From positions 910,001 through 974,000 of the forward strand of contig NZ_CP047095.1 in the NCBI RefSeq assembly GCF_009806575.1: a stretch of 64,000 nt of DNA, given 5' to 3'. This DNA is from Rossellomorea marisflavi (GTDB lineage: Bacteria; Bacillota; Bacilli; Bacillales; Bacillaceae_B). Each line of letters starts with the position of its first letter. The first letter of the stretch is position 1. Positions 35,729 to 44,766 of the stretch are shown here, in pieces. Position numbers and translations under genes: made by a program. The notes beneath the pieces are model-generated. The model saw only the letters and a list, made by a program, of their open reading frames with translations, was not told where the DNA came from and did not search any database.

Positions 35729-36770
35729 TTTGATCGATTCAATAGGTAAGACACCTCTCGTTTCATTATGTACACCTAATGTGCATGCAAAGCTGGAAAT
35801 GTTGAATCATTTTGGGATGAAGGATAGGGTGGCAAAAAATATCCTTCTTCAAGCAAAAATGGATGGGACGCTGAACCCTGGAGATGTCATCATCGAGAGT
35901 TCATCAGGCACGATGGCACTAGGGGTTGCCATGGTGGGGACGGCTCTCGGGCATGAGGTAATTATCGTCACAGATCCAAGAATTGATCCCCTTACCATGA
36001 TAAAATTAAAGGCTCTTGGAGCGGATGTCCATGTTGTCGAACGGATGAGTGAATGCGGAGGTTGGCAAGGTGCCAGATTAGATTATCTATGTGAATTATT
36101 CACTATATACCCTAATCATTTTTGGCCTAAGCAATATGAAAATCCCCACAACCCCGGCGCGTATCAATCCCTTGCAGATGAGCTAATGAACGAACTTCCT
36201 TCAATTGATTATCTTGTGGGGGCGGTTGGGAGCGGAGGATCACTTGGTGGTATTGCCTCACATCTTAAGGTGAAACACCCCTCGCTGAAAGTAATAGCTG
36301 TAGATAGTGTAGGCAGTATCTTATTTGATCAGCCTTTGAAAAGCAAGAGGCTACAAGGCGGTCTAGGAAATAGTATCAAACCTAAGAATGTGCAGTATGG
36401 ACTAATTGATGAAGTTCATTGGTTAAATGACAATGAAGCATTTGAATCTTCAATTAGACTCGCGAATAGAGAGAAAATCTTTGCGGGGAACAGCTCGGGA
36501 TCCGTCTATACCGTAGCTTCCTGGGTTGGTAAAAAGGCAGGCCCCGATAAGACAGTCGTAGCTATTTTCCCCGATCGTGGAGACCGCTACCAAGATTCCG
36601 TCTTTAATGAGGAATTTTGGAAAGATCATGGCTTGAACCATGGGAGTATTCCTTCTGAACCTACTATGGTTTTGGGACAGGAGGAAGTGAAGACCTGGTC
36701 TTATGTAAAATGGAACAGAAAGGAACGGAAAAATCATGAGACCCAATATCCTACTATTCATAGAGTCTAA
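35718..36770 (+). CDS. Cysteine-synthase-like PLP enzyme (beta-replacement)
   Basis: 350 residues from GTG 35718 behind AAGGAGG. PLP lysine in FGMKDRVAKN (Lys35), substrate loop ESSSGTMALGVAM, phosphate-binding GSGGSLGG. Family: cysteine synthase/cystathionine beta-synthase, fold type II. The Asn-loop and GGWQGARLDY stretch differ from true cysteine synthases. With the kinase before it, it likely replaces the phosphate of O-phospho-threonine (or -serine) with the amine of aspartate, like SbnA does with glutamate in staphyloferrin B synthesis. The adduct would be cleaved by the lyase at 33358. Confidence 0.87.
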   Translation: MATNLIDSIGKTPLVSLCTPNVHAKLEMLNHFGMKDRVAKNILLQAKMDGTLNPGDVIIESSSGTMALGVAMVGTALGHEVIIVTDPRIDPLTMIKLKALGADVHVVERMSECGGWQGARLDYLCELFTIYPNHFWPKQYENPHNPGAYQSLADELMNELPSIDYLVGAVGSGGSLGGIASHLKVKHPSLKVIAVDSVGSILFDQPLKSKRLQGGLGNSIKPKNVQYGLIDEVHWLNDNEAFESSIRLANREKIFAGNSSGSVYTVASWVGKKAGPDKTVVAIFPDRGDRYQDSVFNEEFWKDHGLNHGSIPSEPTMVLGQEEVKTWSYVKWNRKERKNHETQYPTIHRV

Positions 36771-37959
36771 TACCACGGGAACGGGGAGAAAGGCGTTTGA
36801 TATTGCCAAGGAAAATGGATATAACGGCATCCTGCTTACCAACAGTATTAATCAGTATCATGATTTTTCAGGAATTGAGTACAAAGTATGCGATACCAAT
36901 GATTTGGATTGCTTATATCAAGAGGTTGAAAAATTGGGTATTCATACGGTAGCGGGGATTATGAGTACAAGTGAGTATTATATTGAAATCTCTGCTGCCC
37001 TTGCTAATCGAGTTGGGTTGAACGCCAATAATCCCGATATCATTCGTCACTATAGAGACAAATCTCTTCTTAGGACGACCTTATCGGCCAATCAAGAGAT
37101 TAATCAGCCCCTTTTTATGATTGTTGATGAAGAAAACGGAATGGAGAAGCTACATGAGCTCATGGATTTTCCGTACATTGTAAAACCAGCAGAAGATAGC
37201 GGTTCAAATGATGTCAAGCTATGTTATAACCGAAGAGAGATAGAAGAACAGGTCCAAGCCATTCTGTCAAAAGAAGTGAACATGCGGAACCAGAGAATGC
37301 ATCCCAAAGTGCTAATTGAAGAGTATATTGGGGGGGACGAATATAGTGTTGAGGTGTTTGGAACTGGAAAGGATCTTATAACCATTGGAATCACCGAAAA
37401 AACGACGAAGGGAAGCCCCTACTTTATAGAAGATAGGCATATTTTCCCTTCTCGTATTCCAGTAGAACTAACAGCTTTGATTGAAAGATCAGTTCAATTA
37501 GCCATAGGTGAGCTGGGTCATCTAAACGGGGCAGTCCACGCTGAAGTGAAAGTAGAGGCAGGAAGCTGCTATATTATAGAAATCAATCCCCGCTTGGCTG
37601 GAGGTATGATTCCTGAACTTATTAAGCAAGCAACAGGGATCGATCTCCTAGAGCTGCACGTTCGTTCCTTTATAGAATCAATCGATTCAATGATGTATGA
37701 GACAGCTTACTATAGTGGAATTCAGTTCGTCACGTCCTCCTCAACCGGTGTTTTAAAGGCGATAAATGGCATGGAGAATATTGAGCGATTTCCTGGCTTT
37801 CATATGGCTTCGTTAGACAGTAAGAAGGGGAAGAGAGTGAGAAAGCCTAGGAATTCTTCAGATCGCCTGGGATATGTCATCGTTACCTCAAGTAGCTACG
37901 AGGGATTAGAGAGAAAACTCAATAGTATAGAAGAAGTCCTCTCCATTGAACTGGAGTAA
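36736..37959 (+). CDS. ATP-grasp ligase
   Basis: 407 residues from ATG 36736 behind AAAGGAA, overlapping the previous gene by 35 bases. The ATP-grasp core: PYIVKPAEDSGSNDVKL (ATP-binding Lys and loop), VLIEEYIGGDEYSVEVF, and the metal-binding end IIEINPRLAGGMIPELI. It joins a carboxylate, via acyl-phosphate, to an amine or other nucleophile. In this cluster it could ligate two amino acids, protect an amine, or activate an aspartyl intermediate. Last gene of the 28333-37959 operon; terminator at 37969. Confidence 0.9.
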   Translation: MRPNILLFIESNTTGTGRKAFDIAKENGYNGILLTNSINQYHDFSGIEYKVCDTNDLDCLYQEVEKLGIHTVAGIMSTSEYYIEISAALANRVGLNANNPDIIRHYRDKSLLRTTLSANQEINQPLFMIVDEENGMEKLHELMDFPYIVKPAEDSGSNDVKLCYNRREIEEQVQAILSKEVNMRNQRMHPKVLIEEYIGGDEYSVEVFGTGKDLITIGITEKTTKGSPYFIEDRHIFPSRIPVELTALIERSVQLAIGELGHLNGAVHAEVKVEAGSCYIIEINPRLAGGMIPELIKQATGIDLLELHVRSFIESIDSMMYETAYYSGIQFVTSSSTGVLKAINGMENIERFPGFHMASLDSKKGKRVRKPRNSSDRLGYVIVTSSSYEGLERKLNSIEEVLSIELE

Positions 37960-37968
37960 AGCGATGCA

Positions 37969-38006
37969 TAAAAAAAGCTACTACCACCAGATAGTAGCTT
38001 TTTTCT
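37969..38006. terminator. Bidirectional terminator
   Basis: A perfect 8-bp stem AGCTACTA/TAGTAGCT (37976-37983 with 37992-37999), A-run before and T-run after. It separates two converging genes. Confidence 0.9.
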
Positions 38007-38013
38007 ATTTTTT

Positions 38014-39459
38014 TTAGATAGGCATGGTGACTTCTTTCAGCGCATATTCCTCTAGTTTCTTACCGTGAACCTTTCCGTTAGGAAGGAAGGGGAACTTATC
38101 AATGCAGATCAGTTTATCAGGATACATATAGGTAGGAAGAGCTGAAATGATCTGTTTCCTTATGATAGAAGACTGATCTGGTGGATATTGAACGAATAGA
38201 GTAAGGAAGGAGCTCTTCTTCTCTTCCTTAAAACTCACCACTTTGCTCAATATGCCAAGTTCTTCTACGATTCTCTCCATATGGCAGGGATAAAAGGTAG
38301 CTCCCATTCGATGGATGGCCCCGTCGTGTCTACCAATAACGAAAAGGTTTCCCTCTTCATCAAAGTAACCAAAATCTTTCATATCAAGCCACCCGTTAAG
38401 AAGAGGTAAAGAGGCATTGCCGACTTCATCAAGATATCCTTCCATAAGTCCATTGCCCTTGGCATAAATGTGACCGATTTCACCAGGGATGGTCTCAATA
38501 AAGTCTTCATTAAATATTATAACGGAGGAACCTGGCAATAAGGTCCCCGTTCCCTTCAGATGTCCAAGGTTCGTAGAGGTTAAGTTGCCAGCTTCAGACG
38601 AACCGTAATAATCTAAAAGTGGAATGCCGAATACGGAATAAAAGCGCTCTTTTAACACATTTGGAACAGGGGCGCCACTCGTGAACCACATACGGACGTT
38701 GCGTTTGATTTGCTGGACGTGCTTCACATTCCTTTCGGCCAATTGAACAATGAGGTACGTGGTGGCTATGGTTGCTTCCACTACAGACACATTTCGTTGA
38801 TTGATGATAGAAGGTAAAGTCCGTGTACTCTGATAATCACACACGATGAGAGTTCCGCCCGTCACCCACCATTGGATGATCATGTTAAGCCCCCAAATAT
38901 TGAAAAATGGAACAACTGGCAGAATCACTTCATCATGGTTATATCTCATACCGATAGCGGTTGAGTACATATTTGAGAATAGGGATGCACCTGACTTCAT
39001 AATGCCTTTGGGCAATCCTGTAGACCCTGATGAGAAAAGGATGACGGCATCACGACGGTGGTACCATTGGGTAAGGTCTAAATCCATGTCATTTTGCTGA
39101 GAAATAGTACTGGCGGCTTTTATCGTTGAGTGCAAGTTAATAAACGTGGTATGTTCCACTCCCGCATCTTCAGTTGATAGAATCCAATGAGACCTTGTTT
39201 TCTTATGGATCCAATCAAAATCGGTGGAACTTATGTCTGGATCAAGGAGGACGATAGAGCAGTTAACGTGCATCAATGAAAACAGAGAAACTAGAAATGA
39301 ATAGTTATTAGGACAGCATAGAGTCACCCTGTCCCCTTCCTGAACACCATGTTTCAAGAGGACCATAGAGTGACGTATCACATCACTCTTAAACTGAACA
39401 GCTGTATACTCCTTTTGATCATCTATAATAAAACTATTATTCTTCTGATCTAGCTTCAT
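38014..39459 (-). CDS. AMP-dependent acyl ligase (stand-alone)
   Basis: 481 residues from ATG 39459 behind AAAGGAGG. ANL superfamily: AVILFSSGSTGLPKGIMKSG (P-loop), LDYYGSSEAGNLTS, KDFGYFDEEGNLFVIGRHDG and, near the end, FLPNGKVHGKKL with the C-terminal Lys. It activates a carboxylic acid as acyl-AMP. There is no carrier domain, so it would load the ACP at 45856, a carrier domain or CoA. It could provide an acyl group or start unit. The only biosynthetic gene in the 28-60 kb region read leftward. Confidence 0.88.
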   Translation of the reverse strand: MKLDQKNNSFIIDDQKEYTAVQFKSDVIRHSMVLLKHGVQEGDRVTLCCPNNYSFLVSLFSLMHVNCSIVLLDPDISSTDFDWIHKKTRSHWILSTEDAGVEHTTFINLHSTIKAASTISQQNDMDLDLTQWYHRRDAVILFSSGSTGLPKGIMKSGASLFSNMYSTAIGMRYNHDEVILPVVPFFNIWGLNMIIQWWVTGGTLIVCDYQSTRTLPSIINQRNVSVVEATIATTYLIVQLAERNVKHVQQIKRNVRMWFTSGAPVPNVLKERFYSVFGIPLLDYYGSSEAGNLTSTNLGHLKGTGTLLPGSSVIIFNEDFIETIPGEIGHIYAKGNGLMEGYLDEVGNASLPLLNGWLDMKDFGYFDEEGNLFVIGRHDGAIHRMGATFYPCHMERIVEELGILSKVVSFKEEKKSSFLTLFVQYPPDQSSIIRKQIISALPTYMYPDKLICIDKFPFLPNGKVHGKKLEEYALKEVTMPI

Positions 39460-39558
39460 ATTATTACCTCCTTTGGCTACAGATATCCTAAGGTATCCCA
39501 AAAGTAAATTCTATGGTAATTAACGCAATAATTTGGATTTTGTGAAATATATGTTAAA

Positions 39559-39587
39559 TTACCAATTTTGCGGAATACACGTATACT
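39559..39587 (+). promoter_or_regulatory. Probable promoter of the 39658 operon
   Basis: TTACCA (39559-39564), a 17-base spacer and TATACT (39582-39587), in the AT-rich 198-base gap between divergent genes. The -10 is good, the -35 weak. Only read by eye. Confidence 0.45.
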
Positions 39588-39657
39588 AAAAATTAGCCGG
39601 TATATTATACTTTGAGTACAGAAAGATATAAATTATGACAAAAAGGAGTGTTGGAAT

Positions 39658-40638
39658 TTGAAGAAATTTTTCGACTTTTCAGATATAAGGGGAGAAGATT
39701 TAGAGAAATTAATCGATTTGGCATTGGATTACAAGACTGGGAAGGTAAATGATCAGCCACTGTTAGATAAAAACATAGGATTGCTCTTCAACGTTCCATC
39801 AACTAGAACGAGAATATCCTTTCAAACAGCCATTAAACAGTTAGGCGGGGAAGCATTGACATACAGCGCCAATGAGCTACAATTGGCCAACAAGGAAAGC
39901 ATGAAAGATACGGCCACGGTCATGGGTAAGTACTTGGACGGTCTGGTTGTCCGTTGGTATAACATGAACGATTATGGTTATGGTCGGAATACATTAGAAG
40001 AAATTGCATTGAACTCACAATTACCCGTAATCAATGCGTTGGATGACAAGGACCATCCATGCCAGATCATGGCGGATGTTCTAACTCTCAAAGAAAAGTA
40101 CGGTCAACAATACAAAAAGAAAAAAGTACTCTTCACTTGGGGATATGCAGAGAGGAAAAAATCACCTGGGTGCACCCACAGTATGCTGACGGCGGCTTCC
40201 CTACTCGGTATGGATTTGAGAATTGCCCACCCTGAGGGCTACGAACTCGATGATCAGTATTTGTCCTTTGCCAAACAGGCAGCGCAAAAATCGGGTGCAA
40301 ATATCGAATTTTCCAATAACCTAGATGAAGCCATCGAAGATGTTGATGTGGTCTACGCAAAAGCTTGGGGTAGCCTTTCCTTACCTGGTTATGAAGAGCA
40401 GCAGTATAAAAGTGAGATAAGAGATCAATGGCTAGTCAATCATGAACGTTTTGCAAGAGCCAACCAAGATGCATATTTTATTAACCCCCTCCCGATCATC
40501 AGAGGAGATGAAGCCATTAAGGAAATTATTGATGGTCCAAGATCCCTAATGTATGACACCGCAGAAAACAGACTCCATGTTCAAAAAGCTACACTAGCCT
40601 CAATGTACTCAAAAGATAAAAACCTTCAGCTCGTTTAA
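39658..40638 (+). CDS. Atypical ornithine/aspartate-type carbamoyltransferase
   Basis: 326 residues from TTG 39658 with AGGAG nine bases upstream. Carbamoyl-phosphate site: PSTRTRISFQTA (SxRTR motif) and DHPCQIMAD. Second domain: VLFTWGYAERKKSP and DVVYAKAWGSL, the latter like N-acetylornithine transcarbamylase. The usual HCLP substrate loop of ornithine enzymes is replaced by NPLPIIRGDE, so the acceptor is probably not ornithine. With its own CarA/CarB in the cluster, it should add a carbamoyl group to a cluster amine, most simply the side-chain amine of a diamino acid, giving a ureido residue. Confidence 0.9.
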   Translation: MKKFFDFSDIRGEDLEKLIDLALDYKTGKVNDQPLLDKNIGLLFNVPSTRTRISFQTAIKQLGGEALTYSANELQLANKESMKDTATVMGKYLDGLVVRWYNMNDYGYGRNTLEEIALNSQLPVINALDDKDHPCQIMADVLTLKEKYGQQYKKKKVLFTWGYAERKKSPGCTHSMLTAASLLGMDLRIAHPEGYELDDQYLSFAKQAAQKSGANIEFSNNLDEAIEDVDVVYAKAWGSLSLPGYEEQQYKSEIRDQWLVNHERFARANQDAYFINPLPIIRGDEAIKEIIDGPRSLMYDTAENRLHVQKATLASMYSKDKNLQLV

Positions 40639-40804
40639 TCCTTATTGAAATCTACCAGCCTGTATCAGTGAACCACTTATGGACCTAAGCCGGGGAAGAC
40701 AAAAACTCCTGCCATAATAGAGAGAATCCTTCAAAGGCATATTCAAATCGCTAGAATGAACAGATCAAAGCTGTTTCAAACTAATAACGATTATTGGAGG
40801 AACT

Positions 40805-41494
40805 ATGAAGCTGCCATTAAAAACTGCCATAGTAGATAGAAATTTGTCGTTAGTGAACCAAACTCATCTATTTCTTAAATCCAGTCCGATTGATATAGAC
40901 GTACAATATAGCGTGTACATCGAAAATGAAATTTTTAGTCTTGATGATTTGGCTGCATGTGATCTTGATTTAATCATTATGAGTAATACCAATTTGTCTG
41001 CTTTGAAGATGCTACGAAAATATTTGCAGCAGCAACATTTACTCACTGGCCAAGAAAGTCCCATGGTGATGATTTTTGATGATACGGTAGTGAACATACA
41101 GCGAATTCATCTAATGTGGGAAATCTCGAATAGCATCATCCTTAATAGGAGGAAAGAAGATCTGTTGCTGGCCATTCAAACTTTAGCCAATGGCGGTTTC
41201 TACTATTCGAAAGAGTTCTCGGGTTACAACGAAAGCAAAGGATACTTCCGCAATAATGTGAATAAGTTGCCTTTGACCAAAACGGAGATATCGGTCGTCA
41301 AAGAGCTGATCCGTGATAAAACCAATCAAGAAATCGCCAATACACTCTACATGAGTCGACGGACAGTGGAGTATCACATCACTTCATGTATTCAAAAGTT
41401 TGAAGTGAACTCCAGAGTAGGTCTAGCAGTGAAAGCCCTTTCAATCATTGAGAGGGAGTCATATGATTCATTAATGAATGAACTGGTAAAGTGA
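40805..41494 (+). CDS. LuxR-type regulator with degenerate receiver
   Basis: 229 residues from ATG 40805 behind TGGAGGA. The N-terminal half follows the receiver-domain layout (KTAIVDRNLSLV, LDLIIMSNTNL), but the phosphoacceptor position in LIIMD is Ser here, so phosphorylation control is doubtful. The C-terminal LuxR/FixJ helix-turn-helix is intact: LTKTEISVVKELIRDKTNQE, IANTLYMSRRTVEYHITS. No sensor kinase gene is near. Likely the pathway-specific activator, since it lies inside the cluster with a 166-base gap upstream and 16 bases from the next gene. Confidence 0.88.
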   Translation: MKLPLKTAIVDRNLSLVNQTHLFLKSSPIDIDVQYSVYIENEIFSLDDLAACDLDLIIMSNTNLSALKMLRKYLQQQHLLTGQESPMVMIFDDTVVNIQRIHLMWEISNSIILNRRKEDLLLAIQTLANGGFYYSKEFSGYNESKGYFRNNVNKLPLTKTEISVVKELIRDKTNQEIANTLYMSRRTVEYHITSCIQKFEVNSRVGLAVKALSIIERESYDSLMNELVK

Positions 41495-41510
41495 AAGGAG
41501 GGACGTGACG

Positions 41511-42140
41511 ATGAAAGGCCTAATGGTGACACTCGTCCCCTTTGAAGAGGAAGATGTGGAATTAATCTATCAGTGGAGACAATCCGACCTTACAAGCACG
41601 TTGATGAGCGGATCATTGAACTTTGTATCATTAAGTGAAATGAAGGAACAGATGAAGCAAGACAAATCCAGATACGTAGGAGTTAAGACCAATGCAGGGA
41701 GAAAAATCGGTTTTATCTCTTGGCATGAGGTGAAAACCCAGGGGAATTATCAAATTGGTGGGACCATTGGGGATCCATCAATCTGGGATGAAGGTTATGG
41801 TGTGGAAGCAACAAAGTTGGTCATGGATTATCTGTTCCATTTCAAGAATGCCCATCGCCTGCAGTTTGTGACGGGCTTATACAATACGAGGACCATCGGG
41901 ATGCTCATGAAACATACTACCCAAATAGAAGGAATTCTGAGAGATTATTATTTTCTTGATGGGTCCTACCATGATGCAGTCATCTGTTCAGTCCTACGAG
42001 ATGAATATTATGAATACTACGAAGAGAATCCTGAATTTTACTACAATATTTTTGATCCTGAGACATTAAAGGAAACAAAAGATAAATTCAAGAGGTACTA
42101 CGAGAATCAACGAAGTCTCTTTTCAAATTTAGGAGTGTGA
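41511..42140 (+). CDS. GNAT-family N-acyltransferase
   Basis: 209 residues from ATG 41511 (GGAGGG seven bases upstream; GTG 41505 possible). RimJ/RimL-like: LVPFEEEDVELIYQWRQSD, GTIGDPSIWDEGYGVEATKL (acetyl-CoA loop region) and GLYNTRTIGMLMKHTTQIEG. It is longer than usual by a C-terminal acidic, tyrosine-rich helix (DEYYEYYEENPEFYYNIFD). It would acylate an amine: a precursor, the finished peptide (self-resistance) or an ACP-bound amino acyl group. Cotranscribed with the SDR and AT genes. Confidence 0.85.
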   Translation: MKGLMVTLVPFEEEDVELIYQWRQSDLTSTLMSGSLNFVSLSEMKEQMKQDKSRYVGVKTNAGRKIGFISWHEVKTQGNYQIGGTIGDPSIWDEGYGVEATKLVMDYLFHFKNAHRLQFVTGLYNTRTIGMLMKHTTQIEGILRDYYFLDGSYHDAVICSVLRDEYYEYYEENPEFYYNIFDPETLKETKDKFKRYYENQRSLFSNLGV

Positions 42141-42148
42141 AGGAAATC

Positions 42149-42892
42149 GTGAAAGGAAAAGTCGCGATCGTCACGGGTGGGTCCCAAGGTATTGGAAGAG
42201 CAATTGCCAAACGCATGGCGGAACAGGGGGCAACCGTGATTGTCACCTACCTCCGCAATAAGGAAGAAGCGGTAAAGACGGTCGAGACAATTAATGACGA
42301 ATTCCCCTCAGCCTGTACAGCCATTCACCTTGATGTAAGAGAGTATGATCACGTTGAAGAAGTATTCAATCAAGTGAGGAAAAAGCATGGATCGATTGAT
42401 GTTTTGATCAATAATGCAGCAGTTAGTGCCGAAAGGGCCTTAGCAATCAATAGTCTCGATAATTGGGGAGAGATCTTATCAACCAATATCATGGGCACGA
42501 TCAATTGTATCAAAGCGGTTTCCTTACCTATGCTCATGGCTCGAAAAGGGAGTATCGTCAGCATCTCTTCCATTGCAGGAATCAAAGGGATTCCGAAGTT
42601 AAGCAGCTATTCAGCCAGCAAAGCTGGAATTATCGGACTTACTCGATCACTAAGCAAGGAATTTGCCAATTTTAACGTAAGAATTAATGTCGTCGCACCC
42701 GGCTATATAGAGGGAACGCGAATGTTTAATGAAATTGAAGAGAAGGATTTGATTGAATACAAGGAACAAATTGACTTAAAGAGGTTTGGTCAACCGGAGG
42801 AAATCGCCAAGGCGGTCGGATTTATCTGTTCAGATGATGCCAGTTACATTACTGGACAGACTTTGGTTGTAGATGGTGGTCTATCAATCTAG
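42149..42892 (+). CDS. FabG-like short-chain dehydrogenase/reductase
   Basis: 247 residues from GTG 42149 (a GTG at 42137 lies too near its AGGAG site). GKVAIVTGGSQGIGRAIAK, NNAAVS, SISSIAG, catalytic YSASKAG and PGYIEGTRM, all as in beta-ketoacyl-ACP reductases. Immediately before two AT-like proteins and the KAS III, so it probably reduces a beta-keto group made by that block. About 16 bases separate it from the next gene. Confidence 0.9.
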   Translation: MKGKVAIVTGGSQGIGRAIAKRMAEQGATVIVTYLRNKEEAVKTVETINDEFPSACTAIHLDVREYDHVEEVFNQVRKKHGSIDVLINNAAVSAERALAINSLDNWGEILSTNIMGTINCIKAVSLPMLMARKGSIVSISSIAGIKGIPKLSSYSASKAGIIGLTRSLSKEFANFNVRINVVAPGYIEGTRMFNEIEEKDLIEYKEQIDLKRFGQPEEIAKAVGFICSDDASYITGQTLVVDGGLSI

Positions 42893-42907
42893 TGAAATAG
42901 GTGAAAA

Positions 42908-43834
42908 ATGATGAAAAAAGCACTAATCTTACCCCCACAAATGACGATCAGAACAGGGCATCTCCTGGAGTATTACAATCAATTCGAAGAAGTTCAATCC
43001 TATTTCGATGAAGCAAGCGAGGTATTGGGAATCTCTCTGTATGATTCCTTCTTCTCGGATAATGAAAAGTTGATCAATGAGAGTCACATTGGCAGATGCG
43101 GCATTGTCTCTATCACATGTGGATTATTGAAGAGACTGAACATGAACCTAGAGGAGTATTCCTTTATCTCTGGCCCAAGTCTTGGTAGCATCACATCAGG
43201 TTATATAAGTGGATCTTATTCTTTTGCAACCATGCTACAGATGATTGTGTCAATGGTAGAGAGTGAAAAGGCGATTTATTCCGATGATCGGTTTGGCAAT
43301 TATATGTTCTATAACATTAGTCAGAAGAAGCTGTTGGAAATAATGGAAGAAACAAACAAGCAGGGTCATTATGTGGCGCCTTGTATGTTCACAGCAGATA
43401 ATCAAATGATTATTACTGGGGAATTGACTGCGCTGGAAAAGATGGGCTGGGACGTATTGAAAAGCGGAGGTCTCGGTGTGCATATCCCTTACAGTCCTCC
43501 CGCACACTCGTCCATGATGGGTGAAGTTAGGGATCTTTTTAAGAAATCGTTTATGGAGAGCCATGAGTTTGAAAATCCATCTATTCCTAACATCTGCAAC
43601 AATACAGCAAAACCGATGGTTCAAGGGAAGGAGATCAAGCGGTCTCTTACAGAACAGTATGTCCTGCCTGTCAGATGGACAGATATTCTTCACCTTCTAA
43701 AAGAAGAGGGGGTCGAGCAGCTTGATATTATCGGACCAGGGAAGTTTTTGGTGAAATCGATGGAGTTCACTGATGTATCGTTTACCCTTAAAAGTTACCT
43801 AGAGATTGAAGATTTCCAAATGACCAGAAGTTGA
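42908..43834 (+). CDS. Degenerate FabD-like acyltransferase (first of pair)
   Basis: 308 residues from ATG 42908. The fold of malonyl-CoA:ACP transacylases is kept in short motifs: the nucleophile elbow is GPSLGS (Ser91) where the family has GHSxGE, and the catalytic His is in PPAHSSMM (His200). The N-terminal glycine loop (usually PGQGSQ) is PPQMTI. So catalytic Ser and His are present but the elbow His and the oxyanion loop are changed. It may use another acyl group or act as an acyl hydrolase. Paired with the gene at 43847. Confidence 0.78.
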   Translation: MMKKALILPPQMTIRTGHLLEYYNQFEEVQSYFDEASEVLGISLYDSFFSDNEKLINESHIGRCGIVSITCGLLKRLNMNLEEYSFISGPSLGSITSGYISGSYSFATMLQMIVSMVESEKAIYSDDRFGNYMFYNISQKKLLEIMEETNKQGHYVAPCMFTADNQMIITGELTALEKMGWDVLKSGGLGVHIPYSPPAHSSMMGEVRDLFKKSFMESHEFENPSIPNICNNTAKPMVQGKEIKRSLTEQYVLPVRWTDILHLLKEEGVEQLDIIGPGKFLVKSMEFTDVSFTLKSYLEIEDFQMTRS

Positions 43835-43846
43835 CCATGGAGGGGT

Positions 43847-44752
43847 ATGATGAGTAAATCAGTCTTTTTATTTCCTGGAATGGCCAAGTCGGAATATCGG
43901 GACTTTAAAACCTTTATAGAGAAATCATCTATAGCCCAATCTCTTTATAAAGAAGCAGAGAGGTGCATGGATTATCCTTTGCTTGAGAAATTCTCAAGCG
44001 GGGATACGTCTATTGTGACGGAGCGTTGTTCATACTTTGTCAACACACTTGCCTTGTTGTATGAATTTCAAGAGCGTCATCCTGAGGTAGACCCTGACTA
44101 TATCATCGGATCCAGTTTCGGTATTACACCTGCAGGGATTTTCTTGGGAAGCATCGATTTTTCAGATGCCTTGAAGATGGTAAGAGATACAGCTCTTGTA
44201 GAAGATTCCTACTTGAGTAATCTTGATGCTGAGTACTGCACACATTTCATTTACAAATATTCTTTGGATGATTTGGAAGACATTGTAGAATCATTCAGAT
44301 CTCAAGGTAAATGGATTGAGATATCAGTATTCATTTCGGATGACCTCATTGGAATCGGTTCGACGGTAGAGACCGTTAATGAACTCAAACAAATGATAAA
44401 AGTTCAGGGGAAAAGCACGTCCATACACACCGCTGAACTAAGCCATACAAGTAATCTGAAGGAACTGAGAGATCGATTGGATCGAGAGGTCTACTCTCAT
44501 TATCATTTTTCTGAATGTTCAAAACCTTTTGTGTCAGACTTGGATGGGAGGTACATTGTAGCAGGAGAAGATTTAAAGGAAGAGATGTTGAAAAGTGTCG
44601 ATCACCCAGTTAAGTTTACTCTAGTTCATAAGAAAATGCTTGAAGATGAAATTGAACAAGTGTACGTAATTGGTCCCAGTAACTTTTTTGGAGCCATCTT
44701 AAAACGGGATTTCACCGTAACGAACATTGATCCTTTGAAATTCAAATTATAA
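43847..44752 (+). CDS. Degenerate FabD-like acyltransferase (second of pair)
   Basis: 301 residues from ATG 43847 (ATG 43850 gives better spacing to GGAGGGG). Opening FLFPGMAKSE replaces the usual FPGQGSQ; nucleophile elbow GSSFG (Ser90) and later AELSHTSNL (His200). Elements are at the same spacing as in the preceding gene, and the two look like diverged paralogues. Two tandem AT-like proteins with one ACP is unusual: one may load and one may edit, or they form a heterodimer. 14 bases from the KAS III. Confidence 0.75.
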   Translation: MMSKSVFLFPGMAKSEYRDFKTFIEKSSIAQSLYKEAERCMDYPLLEKFSSGDTSIVTERCSYFVNTLALLYEFQERHPEVDPDYIIGSSFGITPAGIFLGSIDFSDALKMVRDTALVEDSYLSNLDAEYCTHFIYKYSLDDLEDIVESFRSQGKWIEISVFISDDLIGIGSTVETVNELKQMIKVQGKSTSIHTAELSHTSNLKELRDRLDREVYSHYHFSECSKPFVSDLDGRYIVAGEDLKEEMLKSVDHPVKFTLVHKKMLEDEIEQVYVIGPSNFFGAILKRDFTVTNIDPLKFKL

Positions 44753-44766
44753 CTGGGGGACTGGCG

